Assembly (NCBI GenBank): GCA_036677505.1
Contig: JAVBWK010000021.1
Span: 1 to 64,000 of the forward strand
Length of the DNA stretch: 64,000 bases
Direction: 5' to 3'
Origin: UBA2227 sp036677505
GTDB lineage: Bacteria; Bacillota_I; Bacilli_A; Erysipelotrichales; Erysipelotrichaceae
The notes beneath the pieces are model-generated. The model ran no database searches, was not told the DNA's origin, and was given only the letters and a program-made list of their open reading frames with translations. Every line of letters starts with the position of its first letter. Positions within the stretch are counted from its first letter, which is position 1. A program made the position numbers and the translations under genes. This document shows positions 34,263 to 43,330 of the stretch, in pieces.

Positions 34263-35102
34263 TTATACGCTGACGACTTCGCCAGCCCCCAAACTCAAAG
34301 CATAGCGCTTATATTCCTCAAAGGTATCGATATCCAACGAAGCACTTCCCAAAATATCCAGTCCCTCTTGCCTTACACCGTACGGACGGTAACGGATCAG
34401 CTTGATCCGCGCCCGATCTTTAACGATGTTGACAACATCCGCAATCGTTTTGCGGTTTTGTTCATCAAACCGCGGCAGACAGACGATCCGCACTTCCGTC
34501 AGTTTTCCGATAGAAAGTAAATATGCCAGATTGTCGAGAACCGCCTCATACTCATGGCCGGTAAGTTCTTTATGAAATCTTGGATCGGTCGCTTTGACAT
34601 CCAACATGACCCCATCACATACGCTCATCAGCTCAGGGTATTGAACAAACCGTGCAAACCCGTTGGAATCAATCAGCGTCGACATTCCCATCGCTTTCAC
34701 CTTCTCAAACAACTCTCTGAGAAACTCCGGGTGCATCATGCATTCACCGCCGCTGACCGTAATCCCTCGCACAAAAGCCGATACTTCTTTCAGTTTCTCG
34801 ATGACATCATCACTCGACATCGTATTGATTTTCGGACTGGCCAGATGCGGACACACCTTGATACACGTATCGCACTGCTCGCAAACCGTTTCATCCCAAA
34901 CCACTTTTCCGTCTTTCAACGACAATGCTTTTGACGGACAGGTAGGCACGCAGATACCGCAATGGATACACATATTAATCGTCTCCGGATTATGGCAATA
35001 CCAGCATCGGAAAGGACAGGACTGCAAAAAGATGGCCATCCGGTTTCCGGGGCCATCTACGTTAGAGAAAGGAATGATTCTGTTGACCGGAGCAAACAGC
35101 AT
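34263..35102 (-). CDS. yjjW: YjjW-type glycyl radical enzyme activase (radical SAM)
   Basis: A 279-residue radical SAM enzyme. The SAM cluster ligands are Cys29, Cys33 and Cys36 in SCPFRCWYCHNPE (CxxxCxxC), followed by two ferredoxin-type clusters (Cys45/48/51/55 and Cys74/77/80/84). ITVSGGECMMHPE binds SAM. This layout is that of glycyl radical enzyme activases, and adjacency to a YjjI-type enzyme points to YjjW. Start and previous stop overlap (TAATG). It should generate the glycyl radical on the neighbour in anaerobic cytoplasm. Confidence 0.9.
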   Translation of the reverse strand: MLFAPVNRIIPFSNVDGPGNRMAIFLQSCPFRCWYCHNPETINMCIHCGICVPTCPSKALSLKDGKVVWDETVCEQCDTCIKVCPHLASPKINTMSSDDVIEKLKEVSAFVRGITVSGGECMMHPEFLRELFEKVKAMGMSTLIDSNGFARFVQYPELMSVCDGVMLDVKATDPRFHKELTGHEYEAVLDNLAYLLSIGKLTEVRIVCLPRFDEQNRKTIADVVNIVKDRARIKLIRYRPYGVRQEGLDILGSASLDIDTFEEYKRYALSLGAGEVVSV

Positions 35103-36598
35103 TATTGGGTGACCTTGCGATCGAGGGCTTTCGCCAAATCACGCGATCCCTGACCCAATACGGTCGCACCGTTTAAGACGGCTTCTTTGCGATCCAGTTT
35201 TTCCAGTTCACTGCGCTTGACCAGATAACCGGTGACGCGCACGACATCATTGTTTTCACAGTAAGCCGAGAAATAGCGCATACCGGCATTCATTGCTCCC
35301 TTGATGATATCCAACAGCGATTCCGGTGTATTCTTCCACGTTTCTTCAAACCGGAAAATATCACCGATGCCTGTGGGGAAATATTTGTGGAAGCGGCCGG
35401 AATGAGCGATCTGCTTATGGATTTCCGGTTCACTGCCGATCGGAATACGGGCTCCCGGCGATGAATCCAAACCATCTCTTTCAATGCCGACCTGGGCATG
35501 CAGCCAGTAACGGTCACTGCTGTTTTCACTGTATGGCGCTTTATGTAAAGATACCAAATGATCCAGATGAGCAATGATCTCTTCGCCCAAATCATCGGCA
35601 GATGTATTGTTTCCATATCCTTTTTTCTTATCTTCGATGCCTAACAGCGTATTGACACACTCGGCCAAACCAACCAGGCCAAACATACCGACAAAGTTCT
35701 CCTGTTTGATAAATCCTTCTTTGACTAAGAAATTACTCTTAAAGAATGCGGCATCTTCAACCATAAAACGGATGCGCAAATCCATAAACTCGGTCATCAG
35801 ATCGACATACTTCGGTAACAGTACATTTTTGAAATGTTCAATCGATTGAGCTTCTTTGGCGATGTTTGCCAAGCGCAGACGCGGCAGGGTATATCCGCCT
35901 CCGGCAATGCGCAAACCGTTATAGCAGCTGGCCAATCCGTAATTCTTTTCGCCAAACTCAGCCGAGAACATTTTATGATTGGCAAAGCTTGGTTTCGCCG
36001 TAGAAAGCATAACCTGGGCACATAGAGTAGCGAACTCATCGCCGGTCAGTTGGGGATCATAGCGGACGGTCATGTTGGGAACTGCGGTTTGTAAACGGAG
36101 GGTTTCTTTTAAGATGATCCGACCGGCCTTCGTATCTTTCGGACCGATGTCCGCATGGACAAAGGAATCGCACAAAACACGATCGATATGCAACAAGAAT
36201 AAGCCGATCGCCTTAGTGGCTTCCTTTTCATCGACGATAAAAGGTTCAAGCAGTTCGTCCAGATTTCCTAAAAATACCGGAAAGGACGATACGGAGGGAA
36301 CGTGGCGATACATGATCATCAAAGCGTTGGTCGCTTCCCATATATCCGTCGGCGGGTCCAACTGTAAAAATTTACTGCCGTTTTTCATCAAGACGGAATA
36401 ATCTGGTAGGATATACCTAGGACGGAAAGGCAGTGCGCCTTCAAACAAATCACAAATCATTCCGGCTTCTTTAGCCTTGATAAACTCCGGATTATACGGC
36501 AGAGTCGTATCGGTATTTTCGCCCAGTTTAGCCAGATTGATAAATTGCTGATGAAATGACAGAGTTGTATCGGTTACGATTTCATACGCTGTAGACAT
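35102..36598 (-). CDS. yjjI: YjjI-type glycyl radical enzyme
   Basis: A 498-residue protein of the YjjI family (DUF3029), shorter than pyruvate formate-lyase. The C-terminal glycyl-radical loop RVTGYL places the radical at Gly457, and Cys225 in GLASCYNGLRIAGGG is a candidate thiyl residue. Its activase follows directly. The reaction of YjjI is not established to my knowledge. In E. coli yjjI/yjjW lie beside the deo (deoxyribose/nucleoside) genes, which fits the nucleoside transport and hydrolysis genes downstream here. AGGAGGG lies 10 bases before the ATG. It is the first gene of the operon. Confidence 0.88.
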   Translation of the reverse strand: MSTAYEIVTDTTLSFHQQFINLAKLGENTDTTLPYNPEFIKAKEAGMICDLFEGALPFRPRYILPDYSVLMKNGSKFLQLDPPTDIWEATNALMIMYRHVPSVSSFPVFLGNLDELLEPFIVDEKEATKAIGLFLLHIDRVLCDSFVHADIGPKDTKAGRIILKETLRLQTAVPNMTVRYDPQLTGDEFATLCAQVMLSTAKPSFANHKMFSAEFGEKNYGLASCYNGLRIAGGGYTLPRLRLANIAKEAQSIEHFKNVLLPKYVDLMTEFMDLRIRFMVEDAAFFKSNFLVKEGFIKQENFVGMFGLVGLAECVNTLLGIEDKKKGYGNNTSADDLGEEIIAHLDHLVSLHKAPYSENSSDRYWLHAQVGIERDGLDSSPGARIPIGSEPEIHKQIAHSGRFHKYFPTGIGDIFRFEETWKNTPESLLDIIKGAMNAGMRYFSAYCENNDVVRVTGYLVKRSELEKLDRKEAVLNGATVLGQGSRDLAKALDRKVTQ

Positions 36599-36624
36599 AA
36601 TAGTAAACCCTCCTAATTTATATC

Positions 36625-36630
36625 ATTATA
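36625..36630 (-). promoter_or_regulatory. Putative -10 box of the yjjI operon
   Basis: TATAAT on the minus strand 27 bases before the yjjI start. The -35 region is weak. It is divergent from the sulfatase promoter. Confidence 0.4.
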
Positions 36631-36675
36631 TAACAAAATCTTTCAAAATGCACAAACTTTCCGTTGTTTTTCCGC

Positions 36676-36681
36676 TATAAT
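36676..36681 (+). promoter_or_regulatory. Putative -10 box of the sulfatase gene
   Basis: TATAAT on the plus strand 27 bases before the sulfatase start codon. No good -35 is seen, so an activator may be needed. Confidence 0.4.
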
Positions 36682-36707
36682 AAAAGTATCAGCCCAGGAG
36701 GTTTATC

Positions 36708-38321
36708 ATGGAACAAAAACCCAATATTTTAATCATAACGACCGATCAGCAGCGCTTTGATGCCATCGGTGCCGTCGATCCGTTGATATTTTCTCCGAAT
36801 CTTGACCAACTGGCTAAAGAAGGTGCGCTTTACCGACATACGTACACCCCCAATCCGGTGTGTGTGCCGGCCAGGCAGAACATTCTGACCGGACTGACCG
36901 CACGTCATCACGGATTTGATGACAACGACTTTGCCCGACACCGTTATTCCCCTTATTATTTACCGAAACTGCCTCAGATTCTTTCGGATGCCGGATATGA
37001 TACAATTGCCATCGGAAAACTTCATTTTGAGCCAAATCGCAGACACGACGGATTCCATCGCTACTTTATGATCGATGAGGTTCCGCGTCACCGCGAAGAA
37101 GATGATTATGCCTTATATTTGAAAGACAACGGCTATGAGCACATTTCTGCGCTACACGGTGTCCGCGATCCGCTGTATATGATGCCTCAGCGATCGGTGG
37201 TGGATAAGAAACATCACTGTTCGACCTGGGTGGCAGATCTGACGATCGAACAGCTGAAAATCAACCGCGGGAAACGACCGTTTTTCTTCTGGGCCGGATT
37301 TGTTCACCCGCATCCGCCGATGGATGTCAGTGAAGAGTTTGCGGATATATATAAGGATAAGCAGCTTCCCGAGCCGGTCAAATCAAAGACTTCGGTCAGT
37401 TGGCTTGCACAGGAAAACCGGAATATCGTCGATTATCCCAATGAGGATGTGTTCCGCAGGTTCAGGGAACTGTATTTTGCTTCGATCGCGCAGGTAGATG
37501 AGCAAATCGGACGGATCATCGGTACTCTGAAGGAATTGAATCTCTACGATCAGACCTGTATCATTTTCTGCTCGGATCACGGAGAAATGCTTGGTGATAT
37601 GGATACATTCCAAAAATTCTTACCTTATGACGGTTCTTCCCGAGTGCCCTTTATCATCCGCTATCCCGAGAAAATCAAACCCGGCACGACGGTGGATGCA
37701 TTGATTAATCTCAATGACATCATGCCGACTTTACTTGATCTTGCAAGTGTTGAGTACCCGGCACCTTTTGAGTTGGCCGGTAAATCCGTTTTTGATTTGA
37801 ATGAGCGAGAAGAAACCTTTATTGAACACGGCCGTTATGCACGGCGCTGGATAAGCATAGTCACTCAGACACATAAATATGCTTATTACTATGGCGGCGG
37901 TCGCGAAGAACTGTTTGATTTGATCCGTGATCCCAAAGAACAGGTCAATCTGATTGAAGCGAATGCTTCCCGTGTTGAACATATTAGGACGTTATTACGT
38001 ATAAAGTGCATCGATTGGGAATGCCGCTTCGGATTGGAAGATCATATTGAAAATCATGAGTTCAAACGGTTTGAGATTCCTGAGCTTCGTCCCTTTGGCG
38101 GTACCGGTGAACTGATATTCCCAAAACGGATCATGGACCCCATCGAGAAAAGCAAGATTCAGCCTCTAAGAGAGCAAATCGTCAATGTCGTAAAGGATGA
38201 GCCGGTAATACGTTTGAAAGATATCGATTTCTCCTACATGCTAAAGACACATCAGCTTACCGAAGAAGATGTCGCATGGATCATAGAACAAGATAATCTG
38301 AACAAAGAAAGGATCGGATAA
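36708..38321 (+). CDS. Sulfatase (Cys-type, C-x-P-x-R motif)
   Basis: A 537-residue type I sulfatase without a signal peptide. Metal-binding TTDQQRFDAIG lies near 13, the formylglycine precursor CVPAR near 53 within VCVPARQNILTGL, IGKLHFEPNRR near 104 and FCSDHGEMLGDM near 287. The precursor residue is Cys, so conversion to formylglycine is required; in anaerobes this is done by anSME, for which I see no gene in the window. It should hydrolyse a sulfate or phosphonate ester in the cytoplasm. GGAGG precedes the ATG. It is two bases from the next gene. Confidence 0.9.
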   Translation: MEQKPNILIITTDQQRFDAIGAVDPLIFSPNLDQLAKEGALYRHTYTPNPVCVPARQNILTGLTARHHGFDDNDFARHRYSPYYLPKLPQILSDAGYDTIAIGKLHFEPNRRHDGFHRYFMIDEVPRHREEDDYALYLKDNGYEHISALHGVRDPLYMMPQRSVVDKKHHCSTWVADLTIEQLKINRGKRPFFFWAGFVHPHPPMDVSEEFADIYKDKQLPEPVKSKTSVSWLAQENRNIVDYPNEDVFRRFRELYFASIAQVDEQIGRIIGTLKELNLYDQTCIIFCSDHGEMLGDMDTFQKFLPYDGSSRVPFIIRYPEKIKPGTTVDALINLNDIMPTLLDLASVEYPAPFELAGKSVFDLNEREETFIEHGRYARRWISIVTQTHKYAYYYGGGREELFDLIRDPKEQVNLIEANASRVEHIRTLLRIKCIDWECRFGLEDHIENHEFKRFEIPELRPFGGTGELIFPKRIMDPIEKSKIQPLREQIVNVVKDEPVIRLKDIDFSYMLKTHQLTEEDVAWIIEQDNLNKERIG

Positions 38322-38322
38322 T

Positions 38323-38772
38323 ATGCTAGAACAAATCGAACGCTTGGAAAGCCAATATGTATTTGACAAGTTTGACCGGGTGACCGCCTATGACATCGGC
38401 ACACGAATCGCAAACAAAGCGATTGCACAACAGCTGCCCATCACCATTGAAATTTATCTCAATGATATGACCGTCTATCGGTACAGCCATACCGGCTCCA
38501 ACCCCATCAATATGAATTGGTCCATACGCAAGCGCAATTCTGTTTTGATGTTTGGTCACAGTACGATGTGGCTCAATGAGAAGCTCAAAGGTGAATATCC
38601 ATTGCTTGAAGCGCGCTACGGGCTTAGCAGTGAAGACTATACCCTGTTGGAAGGTTCATTTCCGATTCTGACGCACAGCGGCGTGATCGGTGCCATCAGT
38701 GTCAGCGGCTTGAAGCCTCAGGAAGACCATCAGATCATCATCGATACATTAACTGAATATCTGGCAAAGTAA
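38323..38772 (+). CDS. HbpS/GlcG-like (UPF0303) heme-degrading domain protein
   Basis: A 149-residue protein of the HbpS/GlcG-like family (UPF0303). Family features are DIGTRIANKA near 25, MFGHSTMWLNEKL near 77 and the C-terminal GGxP-like loop, here HSGVIGAISVSGL near 125. Members bind small cofactors such as heme or cobalamin; the function is often unknown. The gene begins one base after the sulfatase stop, with GAAAGGA inside the sulfatase end, so it is cotranslated. Confidence 0.85.
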   Translation: MLEQIERLESQYVFDKFDRVTAYDIGTRIANKAIAQQLPITIEIYLNDMTVYRYSHTGSNPINMNWSIRKRNSVLMFGHSTMWLNEKLKGEYPLLEARYGLSSEDYTLLEGSFPILTHSGVIGAISVSGLKPQEDHQIIIDTLTEYLAK

Positions 38773-38794
38773 AGGCATCTCGCGATGCCTTTTT
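38771..38794. terminator. Bidirectional terminator
   Basis: AAAGGCATC (38771-38779) and GATGCCTTT (38784-38792) with loop TCGC, followed by T residues on the plus strand and by U residues on the minus strand. It serves both convergent genes. Confidence 0.8.
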
Positions 38795-38802
38795 GAATGC
38801 TT

Positions 38803-39732
38803 TTACTTCTTTTTGATCGGTGTCAGTAAGTCGAGCTGTTTTGTCTCAAAGGGGATCGAAGGATCATTGAAACTGATGATATCGATACACTCCTCAAGGC
38901 AGATGCGATGTTTTGATGGAGTCCAATCCACCTCATAGGATTCACTGTTTAATGTCCACTGCCATAATTTCTGCCAGCGCTCGCCGATCACATCCATGGT
39001 CGTAACCAGACCCGCATACAGTCCGCCTTCAAAATCAATTTTCCACAGCGGGGCTTCGACCTCAAGATTCTTATCGATGGCTACCCACATCTGATATCCG
39101 TACACTTCTTTGCCCGGTTGAGGATCGGGATCATTGAATCCGAAATGACGGAATCCCGGCTGATGGATCAAATCGTGTTTACTTATAAATTTATTCATGA
39201 TTTCCCAACAATCATCTTCCGGCGTTTTGCTTTCAGCCCTGGCACACGCAAACGTCATCTTGGGCAGGCGGATCAACCGCACTTCACTAAAATCCTGATT
39301 TTCTTTCATCGTTATTTTCTCCTTTTCCGATAAGGAAACTGACAGAGACTGATCATCGGATATCGACTCAAAATCAATGAGAAACTGATCCACGGATATC
39401 GCCTGATCTCCCTGATCGATCAGCTGACTGATGATGGTTTTAAGTTTTGACAATTGCTCCATTTGATCATCGATCTTATCCAGCTGAGCCGATAAAACCT
39501 CGATCAGAACGGCCAGACGCTGACTTTTGATAACTCGTTTGATATCTGCGATCGGCAAGTCCAGCTTTCTTAAAAAACTGATCTGTGCGATCCGCATTCT
39601 ATTTCCCGGGTCATAATAGCGATAGCCATTGTCCATCCGAACGCTCTTGAGAATTCCGGATTCTTCCCAGAAGCGTAAGGTACGATGGGACAATCCGGTC
39701 TGATGCGCGACATCTCCGATTTTTACTAACAT
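38803..39732 (-). CDS. MerR-family regulator with C-terminal GyrI-like ligand-binding domain
   Basis: A 309-residue protein. The N-terminal MerR winged helix (VKIGDVAHQTGLSHRTLRFWEESGIL, NGYRYYD, RKLDLPIADIK) is followed by a coiled coil (about 75-115) and a linker. A C-terminal effector-binding domain of the GyrI/AraC-E type starts near 145 (VRLIRLPKMTFACARAES). This is a BmrR/Mta-like architecture, expected to sense bulky hydrophobic or cationic drugs. GGAGG precedes the ATG. Its neighbours do not reveal a target; the ABC exporter about 2 kb away is one possibility. Confidence 0.85.
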   Translation of the reverse strand: MLVKIGDVAHQTGLSHRTLRFWEESGILKSVRMDNGYRYYDPGNRMRIAQISFLRKLDLPIADIKRVIKSQRLAVLIEVLSAQLDKIDDQMEQLSKLKTIISQLIDQGDQAISVDQFLIDFESISDDQSLSVSLSEKEKITMKENQDFSEVRLIRLPKMTFACARAESKTPEDDCWEIMNKFISKHDLIHQPGFRHFGFNDPDPQPGKEVYGYQMWVAIDKNLEVEAPLWKIDFEGGLYAGLVTTMDVIGERWQKLWQWTLNSESYEVDWTPSKHRICLEECIDIISFNDPSIPFETKQLDLLTPIKKK

Positions 39733-39824
39733 ACTCCTGTCCTCCTTGATATGATCATAAATGCTTACGTAACGGAAGAGTCAAATACTTTTTTGCTTTT
39801 TTGCATTTATATTATATCGCAAAC

Positions 39825-39857
39825 AAAAAGGAAATCTGATACAATCAGATTCCTTTG
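39825..39857 (-). terminator. Terminator of the GH5 gene
   Basis: A 13-bp stem with one bulged A (39827-39840 with 39844-39856) and loop ACA, followed by U residues on the minus strand, 18 bases after the GH5 stop. Confidence 0.75.
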
Positions 39858-39874
39858 ATACAACATGATTTTAA

Positions 39875-41500
39875 TCAGAGCGTATTTCTTCGAGAATGAT
39901 GCTGATGATTGAAATCATCGGACACCTTTTTGATCTTGATCGAAATCCATTGAACGTCACCTTCAAGTACATGGATTAAAATCGATGATTTCCCATCAGG
40001 AACTTCGATCACCGCACCATCGGCACACTGCCGTCCTAACTGATTCAACTTCATTTCTGAGGTCTTATCATTGACTGTTAAGTTCACTTTCGATACCGTG
40101 TTGACGATCACATCGACACAAAGAGCGACACGCATCGCTTTGCGGCAAGTAAACCAATAGTTCAATGACTCATTGCTTTGCAATCTGACACACAGCCACT
40201 CATCCTCATTCCAAGATGCCCCACCGCCATGCGCAAAATTCGGTTTGTCCCGATCTCCTTGCACAAAGATAATATCTCTGCCATCATCAACTCTGAAACC
40301 GACATTGAGATTCCTTGAATTTTGTATTCTGGCCTCTTGATCCCAAGAGTAGAAAATGGCCGGAATTTTAATGTCCGGACGACGAAACAGAGAATTCACG
40401 ACTTCATCAACCAGCACACAGTTTTCCAGTTTCAGATTTTCCAGATATTCACCAAGAATGCCCTGAGCATCCTTTTTACTTAGTTCTGTACCTTTTTCCA
40501 TATATTCGGTCAAACGGTGCCATTCTTTGGGACGTCTTACCGAAACCATCGAGTTGGTCGTATCCATTTTCTTGTATGTCCAGAAATTCCACGAAATATC
40601 CAAATCCTCATACATCGCAAAGGCACCGCAGTACCACTCTTTATTGTTCTCCCCGCCCTCACCCATAAAAATCGGCACATCCCACTTTTCACGAAGATCA
40701 AGATACTTCTTTAAGCTCTCTGCATCCGGACGATTCCAATACTTATGAAACTGATACAACACATTATCATCGAGCTTATGCGTAAATATCGACCAGTCCG
40801 TTGACCAATGAATCCCTTCCAAAGAAATCATGTGATACGGATCGACCGCTCGGATCTCCTTTATCAGCCGGTCGTAAAACGGATACACCTGATCATTGAC
40901 TTGCCCATGAAACTCCGGGACAGGTTCGTTCAATAAGTCATAACAGGCGATGATCTGAGAGTTTCTGTATCTTGTGGCAATCTCTTTCCAAAGAAAAACG
41001 GTCAAATCCTGATAGGCTCTACTCGTAAACAGTTCAGGGAAATCATTCTCACAATCATCGATATTGGCCCCCGTCTGTCCGCCCGGAGCCCCATGCAAAT
41101 CAAGGATCACATAGACATCCCTTCGATCGCAATGATTTATGATGTCATCCAGGATTTTCCAGTGATCCTCATTGATGTTCTGGTTTTCATCCATCAGAAA
41201 CCGCCATAGCAACGGAATCCGCACGGAGTTAAATCCGTCATTCGCAATTTTATCTATGTCCGACTTTGCGATGTAGTTGCGATAGTACTTCTGCCAGAAG
41301 ATATGGGCATCTTCATCACCAATCAGTGAGGTGATGACTTTCTCAATCTTTCTTGGGCGATCCCCCTGATTGGGAAAACGCCACATATACCCTTCCGGAA
41401 GCATCCAGCTTCCCAGTCCGACACCGCGTAGCATCAGTTTCTTCCCTTGGGGATCAATAATGTCCTTCCCCTGGGTATGTACAAAATCTTTTTGAATCAT
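39875..41500 (-). CDS. Glycoside hydrolase family 5 enzyme
   Basis: A 541-residue cytoplasmic glycosidase (no signal peptide). The family 5 (beta/alpha)8 barrel spans about 1-360: RGVGLGSWMLPEG near 25, NSVRIPLLWRF near 92, the acid/base Glu in DLLNEPVPEF near 188, and the nucleophile Glu in IFMGEGGEN near 276. The C-terminal 170 residues are beta-rich and may be a carbohydrate-binding module. AAGGAG precedes the ATG. It likely cleaves imported beta-glucoside or manno-oligosaccharides. It is monocistronic. Confidence 0.88.
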   Translation of the reverse strand: MIQKDFVHTQGKDIIDPQGKKLMLRGVGLGSWMLPEGYMWRFPNQGDRPRKIEKVITSLIGDEDAHIFWQKYYRNYIAKSDIDKIANDGFNSVRIPLLWRFLMDENQNINEDHWKILDDIINHCDRRDVYVILDLHGAPGGQTGANIDDCENDFPELFTSRAYQDLTVFLWKEIATRYRNSQIIACYDLLNEPVPEFHGQVNDQVYPFYDRLIKEIRAVDPYHMISLEGIHWSTDWSIFTHKLDDNVLYQFHKYWNRPDAESLKKYLDLREKWDVPIFMGEGGENNKEWYCGAFAMYEDLDISWNFWTYKKMDTTNSMVSVRRPKEWHRLTEYMEKGTELSKKDAQGILGEYLENLKLENCVLVDEVVNSLFRRPDIKIPAIFYSWDQEARIQNSRNLNVGFRVDDGRDIIFVQGDRDKPNFAHGGGASWNEDEWLCVRLQSNESLNYWFTCRKAMRVALCVDVIVNTVSKVNLTVNDKTSEMKLNQLGRQCADGAVIEVPDGKSSILIHVLEGDVQWISIKIKKVSDDFNHQHHSRRNTL

Positions 41501-41575
41501 TGTTTTAACGCTCCTTCTGAAATACTTTTAAGAGTTGAGTTTTATAAAATCACTTAATATACATTCATTAACGTG

Positions 41576-41603
41576 ATTATATCATGTATGCTTTTCATAT
41601 CAA
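41576..41603 (-). promoter_or_regulatory. Promoter of the GH5 gene
   Basis: On the minus strand TTGATA (41603-41598), 16 bases, TATAAT (41581-41576), about 75 bases upstream of the start codon. Confidence 0.55.
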
Positions 41604-41660
41604 CCCGTTGCTTTGAATCCCAATATAAAAACGATTATCCCTTGAAAGATCTTGACCTTA

Positions 41661-41689
41661 TTGACATCCCCCACCCAATGGAATACGAT
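41661..41689 (+). promoter_or_regulatory. Promoter of the ABC exporter pair
   Basis: A perfect TTGACA -35 (41661-41666), 17-base spacer and TACGAT -10 (41684-41689) lie 33 bases before the exporter start. Confidence 0.6.
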
Positions 41690-41722
41690 AAATGTGCTTA
41701 AAATGTAGAAAGGAACATGATC

Positions 41723-43330
41723 ATGACCTTAACTCAGCTGTTACAGAAGAATAAGAAGCAGCTTACCTTTTATCTGATCGGTGCATTTATGACCACGATC
41801 AACGGTCTGTTTTTTACCTTTGCGCTTTCCAACGCCTTTGGAATCATCGAAGAACCGGATGCAAACGGGATTATCCGACGGATCATATTTGTCCTGCTTT
41901 TTGCTTTTACACCGATATTCAGTCAGATGCTCTCACGTTTTTTACGCATCGGCTTTATGCGCGACATCCTCATTCAGGTACGTACACTGGCATACGAGAA
42001 AATCATGAGCCACACCTATGAAAGCTATAAGAAAAACCCCAAAGAACATTACATGTCCATGTTGGTTTCGGATATCAATTTGTTTGAGAAAGATTTCTTC
42101 CTCTCACTGCTCAACATCATCTACAGCTTCGGCAGTTTTACGTTAGGTGTCATTATCCTGACATTTATCTCCCCGATCATCGCCATAGCGACACTGATCG
42201 TATCCGCCCTGCTTTTTACCGTAACCAAACTGTTTGAACCCATTGCCCGAAAAACCAAAAAGCTGACCCAAGAGGCCAATGCGGATTACAACATCCAACT
42301 GACCAACATCCTCAACGGAATGGAAGTCATCAAGCTGTATCACGTCGAAGAAAATTTCAAGCGGCCGTTTGAAAGCATCGTCGTTGTTCTGGAAAACATT
42401 AAGAAGCGGGCTTTTCGGATCGATGAAATCCAATCCAATCTCAACCATTGGATTGCCGGAACTTTTCAGATGATCGTTTATATTTATGCGACTTACTTAT
42501 ACATTCAGGATTCGGTTACCTTGACCTCTTTGATCTTGGTATTCAATCTGATCGGACAGCTGGTGTGGAGTATGATCAGCGGATTCAATTTCATCAACCG
42601 ATTCAAGACGTCCATTGATATTTTCAACCGCATCACACAGCAGCAGGTAAATCCGCAAGCCGTGCACCGGATGACGTTTAAAGAAGCACTTCGGGTATGC
42701 AATCTGTCATTTGCTTATGATACACATAAAATCATTGACAATCTTAGCTTTAATATCAAGCCAAAGGACAAAGTTCTGATCACAGGACCTTCCGGAGCCG
42801 GAAAGACGACATTGCTCAACTGTCTGGCACAAAACCTCTCATCCTATCAGGGAGAAATCGTCGTCGATGAGCACGAACTGCGCACGATCCAGCCGGACAG
42901 TTTTTTGAAATCTTGCGGGTACGTACGTCAGAATCACTTTTTATTTAATGATTCTATCGTGAACAATGTCATCCTGAACTCACCTTTAGACAAAGGAAAA
43001 TTTGAGCAGATCATGAAAGATGTCGATCTTTATGACTGGATGATGACCCTGGATGCCAAGGAAAACCATATCCTCGAACAAGACGGACTGAATATTTCCG
43101 GCGGACAGCGCCAGCGGCTGAGCATTGCCCGAGAGCTTTATCATGATCGTGAAGTGCTCTTTGTGGATGAGCCTTCCGCAAGCTTGGATGATCAGACGGC
43201 TCAGCACATCTATGACACATTGCTCTCTCTCGATAAGACGTTGATCTGTGTTTCACATCGCCATCTGGATTATCTGTCTAAGCACTTTGACACCCATATT
43301 GAATTAAAACCGCTGGGGGTAACATCATGA
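41723..43330 (+). CDS. ABC exporter subunit (membrane plus ATPase), first half of heterodimer
   Basis: A 535-residue half-transporter. About six membrane helices occupy 15-300, and the ATPase follows: Walker A GPSGAGKTT near 354, signature ISGGQRQRLSIAREL near 450 and Walker B EVLFVDEPSASLDD near 470, H-loop SHRHL. The start at 41723 is chosen over 41717 because AAAGGA is 8 bases upstream. The last bases overlap the next gene (ATGA). Substrate unknown: drug, lipid or peptide export are possible. Confidence 0.9.
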   Translation: MTLTQLLQKNKKQLTFYLIGAFMTTINGLFFTFALSNAFGIIEEPDANGIIRRIIFVLLFAFTPIFSQMLSRFLRIGFMRDILIQVRTLAYEKIMSHTYESYKKNPKEHYMSMLVSDINLFEKDFFLSLLNIIYSFGSFTLGVIILTFISPIIAIATLIVSALLFTVTKLFEPIARKTKKLTQEANADYNIQLTNILNGMEVIKLYHVEENFKRPFESIVVVLENIKKRAFRIDEIQSNLNHWIAGTFQMIVYIYATYLYIQDSVTLTSLILVFNLIGQLVWSMISGFNFINRFKTSIDIFNRITQQQVNPQAVHRMTFKEALRVCNLSFAYDTHKIIDNLSFNIKPKDKVLITGPSGAGKTTLLNCLAQNLSSYQGEIVVDEHELRTIQPDSFLKSCGYVRQNHFLFNDSIVNNVILNSPLDKGKFEQIMKDVDLYDWMMTLDAKENHILEQDGLNISGGQRQRLSIARELYHDREVLFVDEPSASLDDQTAQHIYDTLLSLDKTLICVSHRHLDYLSKHFDTHIELKPLGVTS

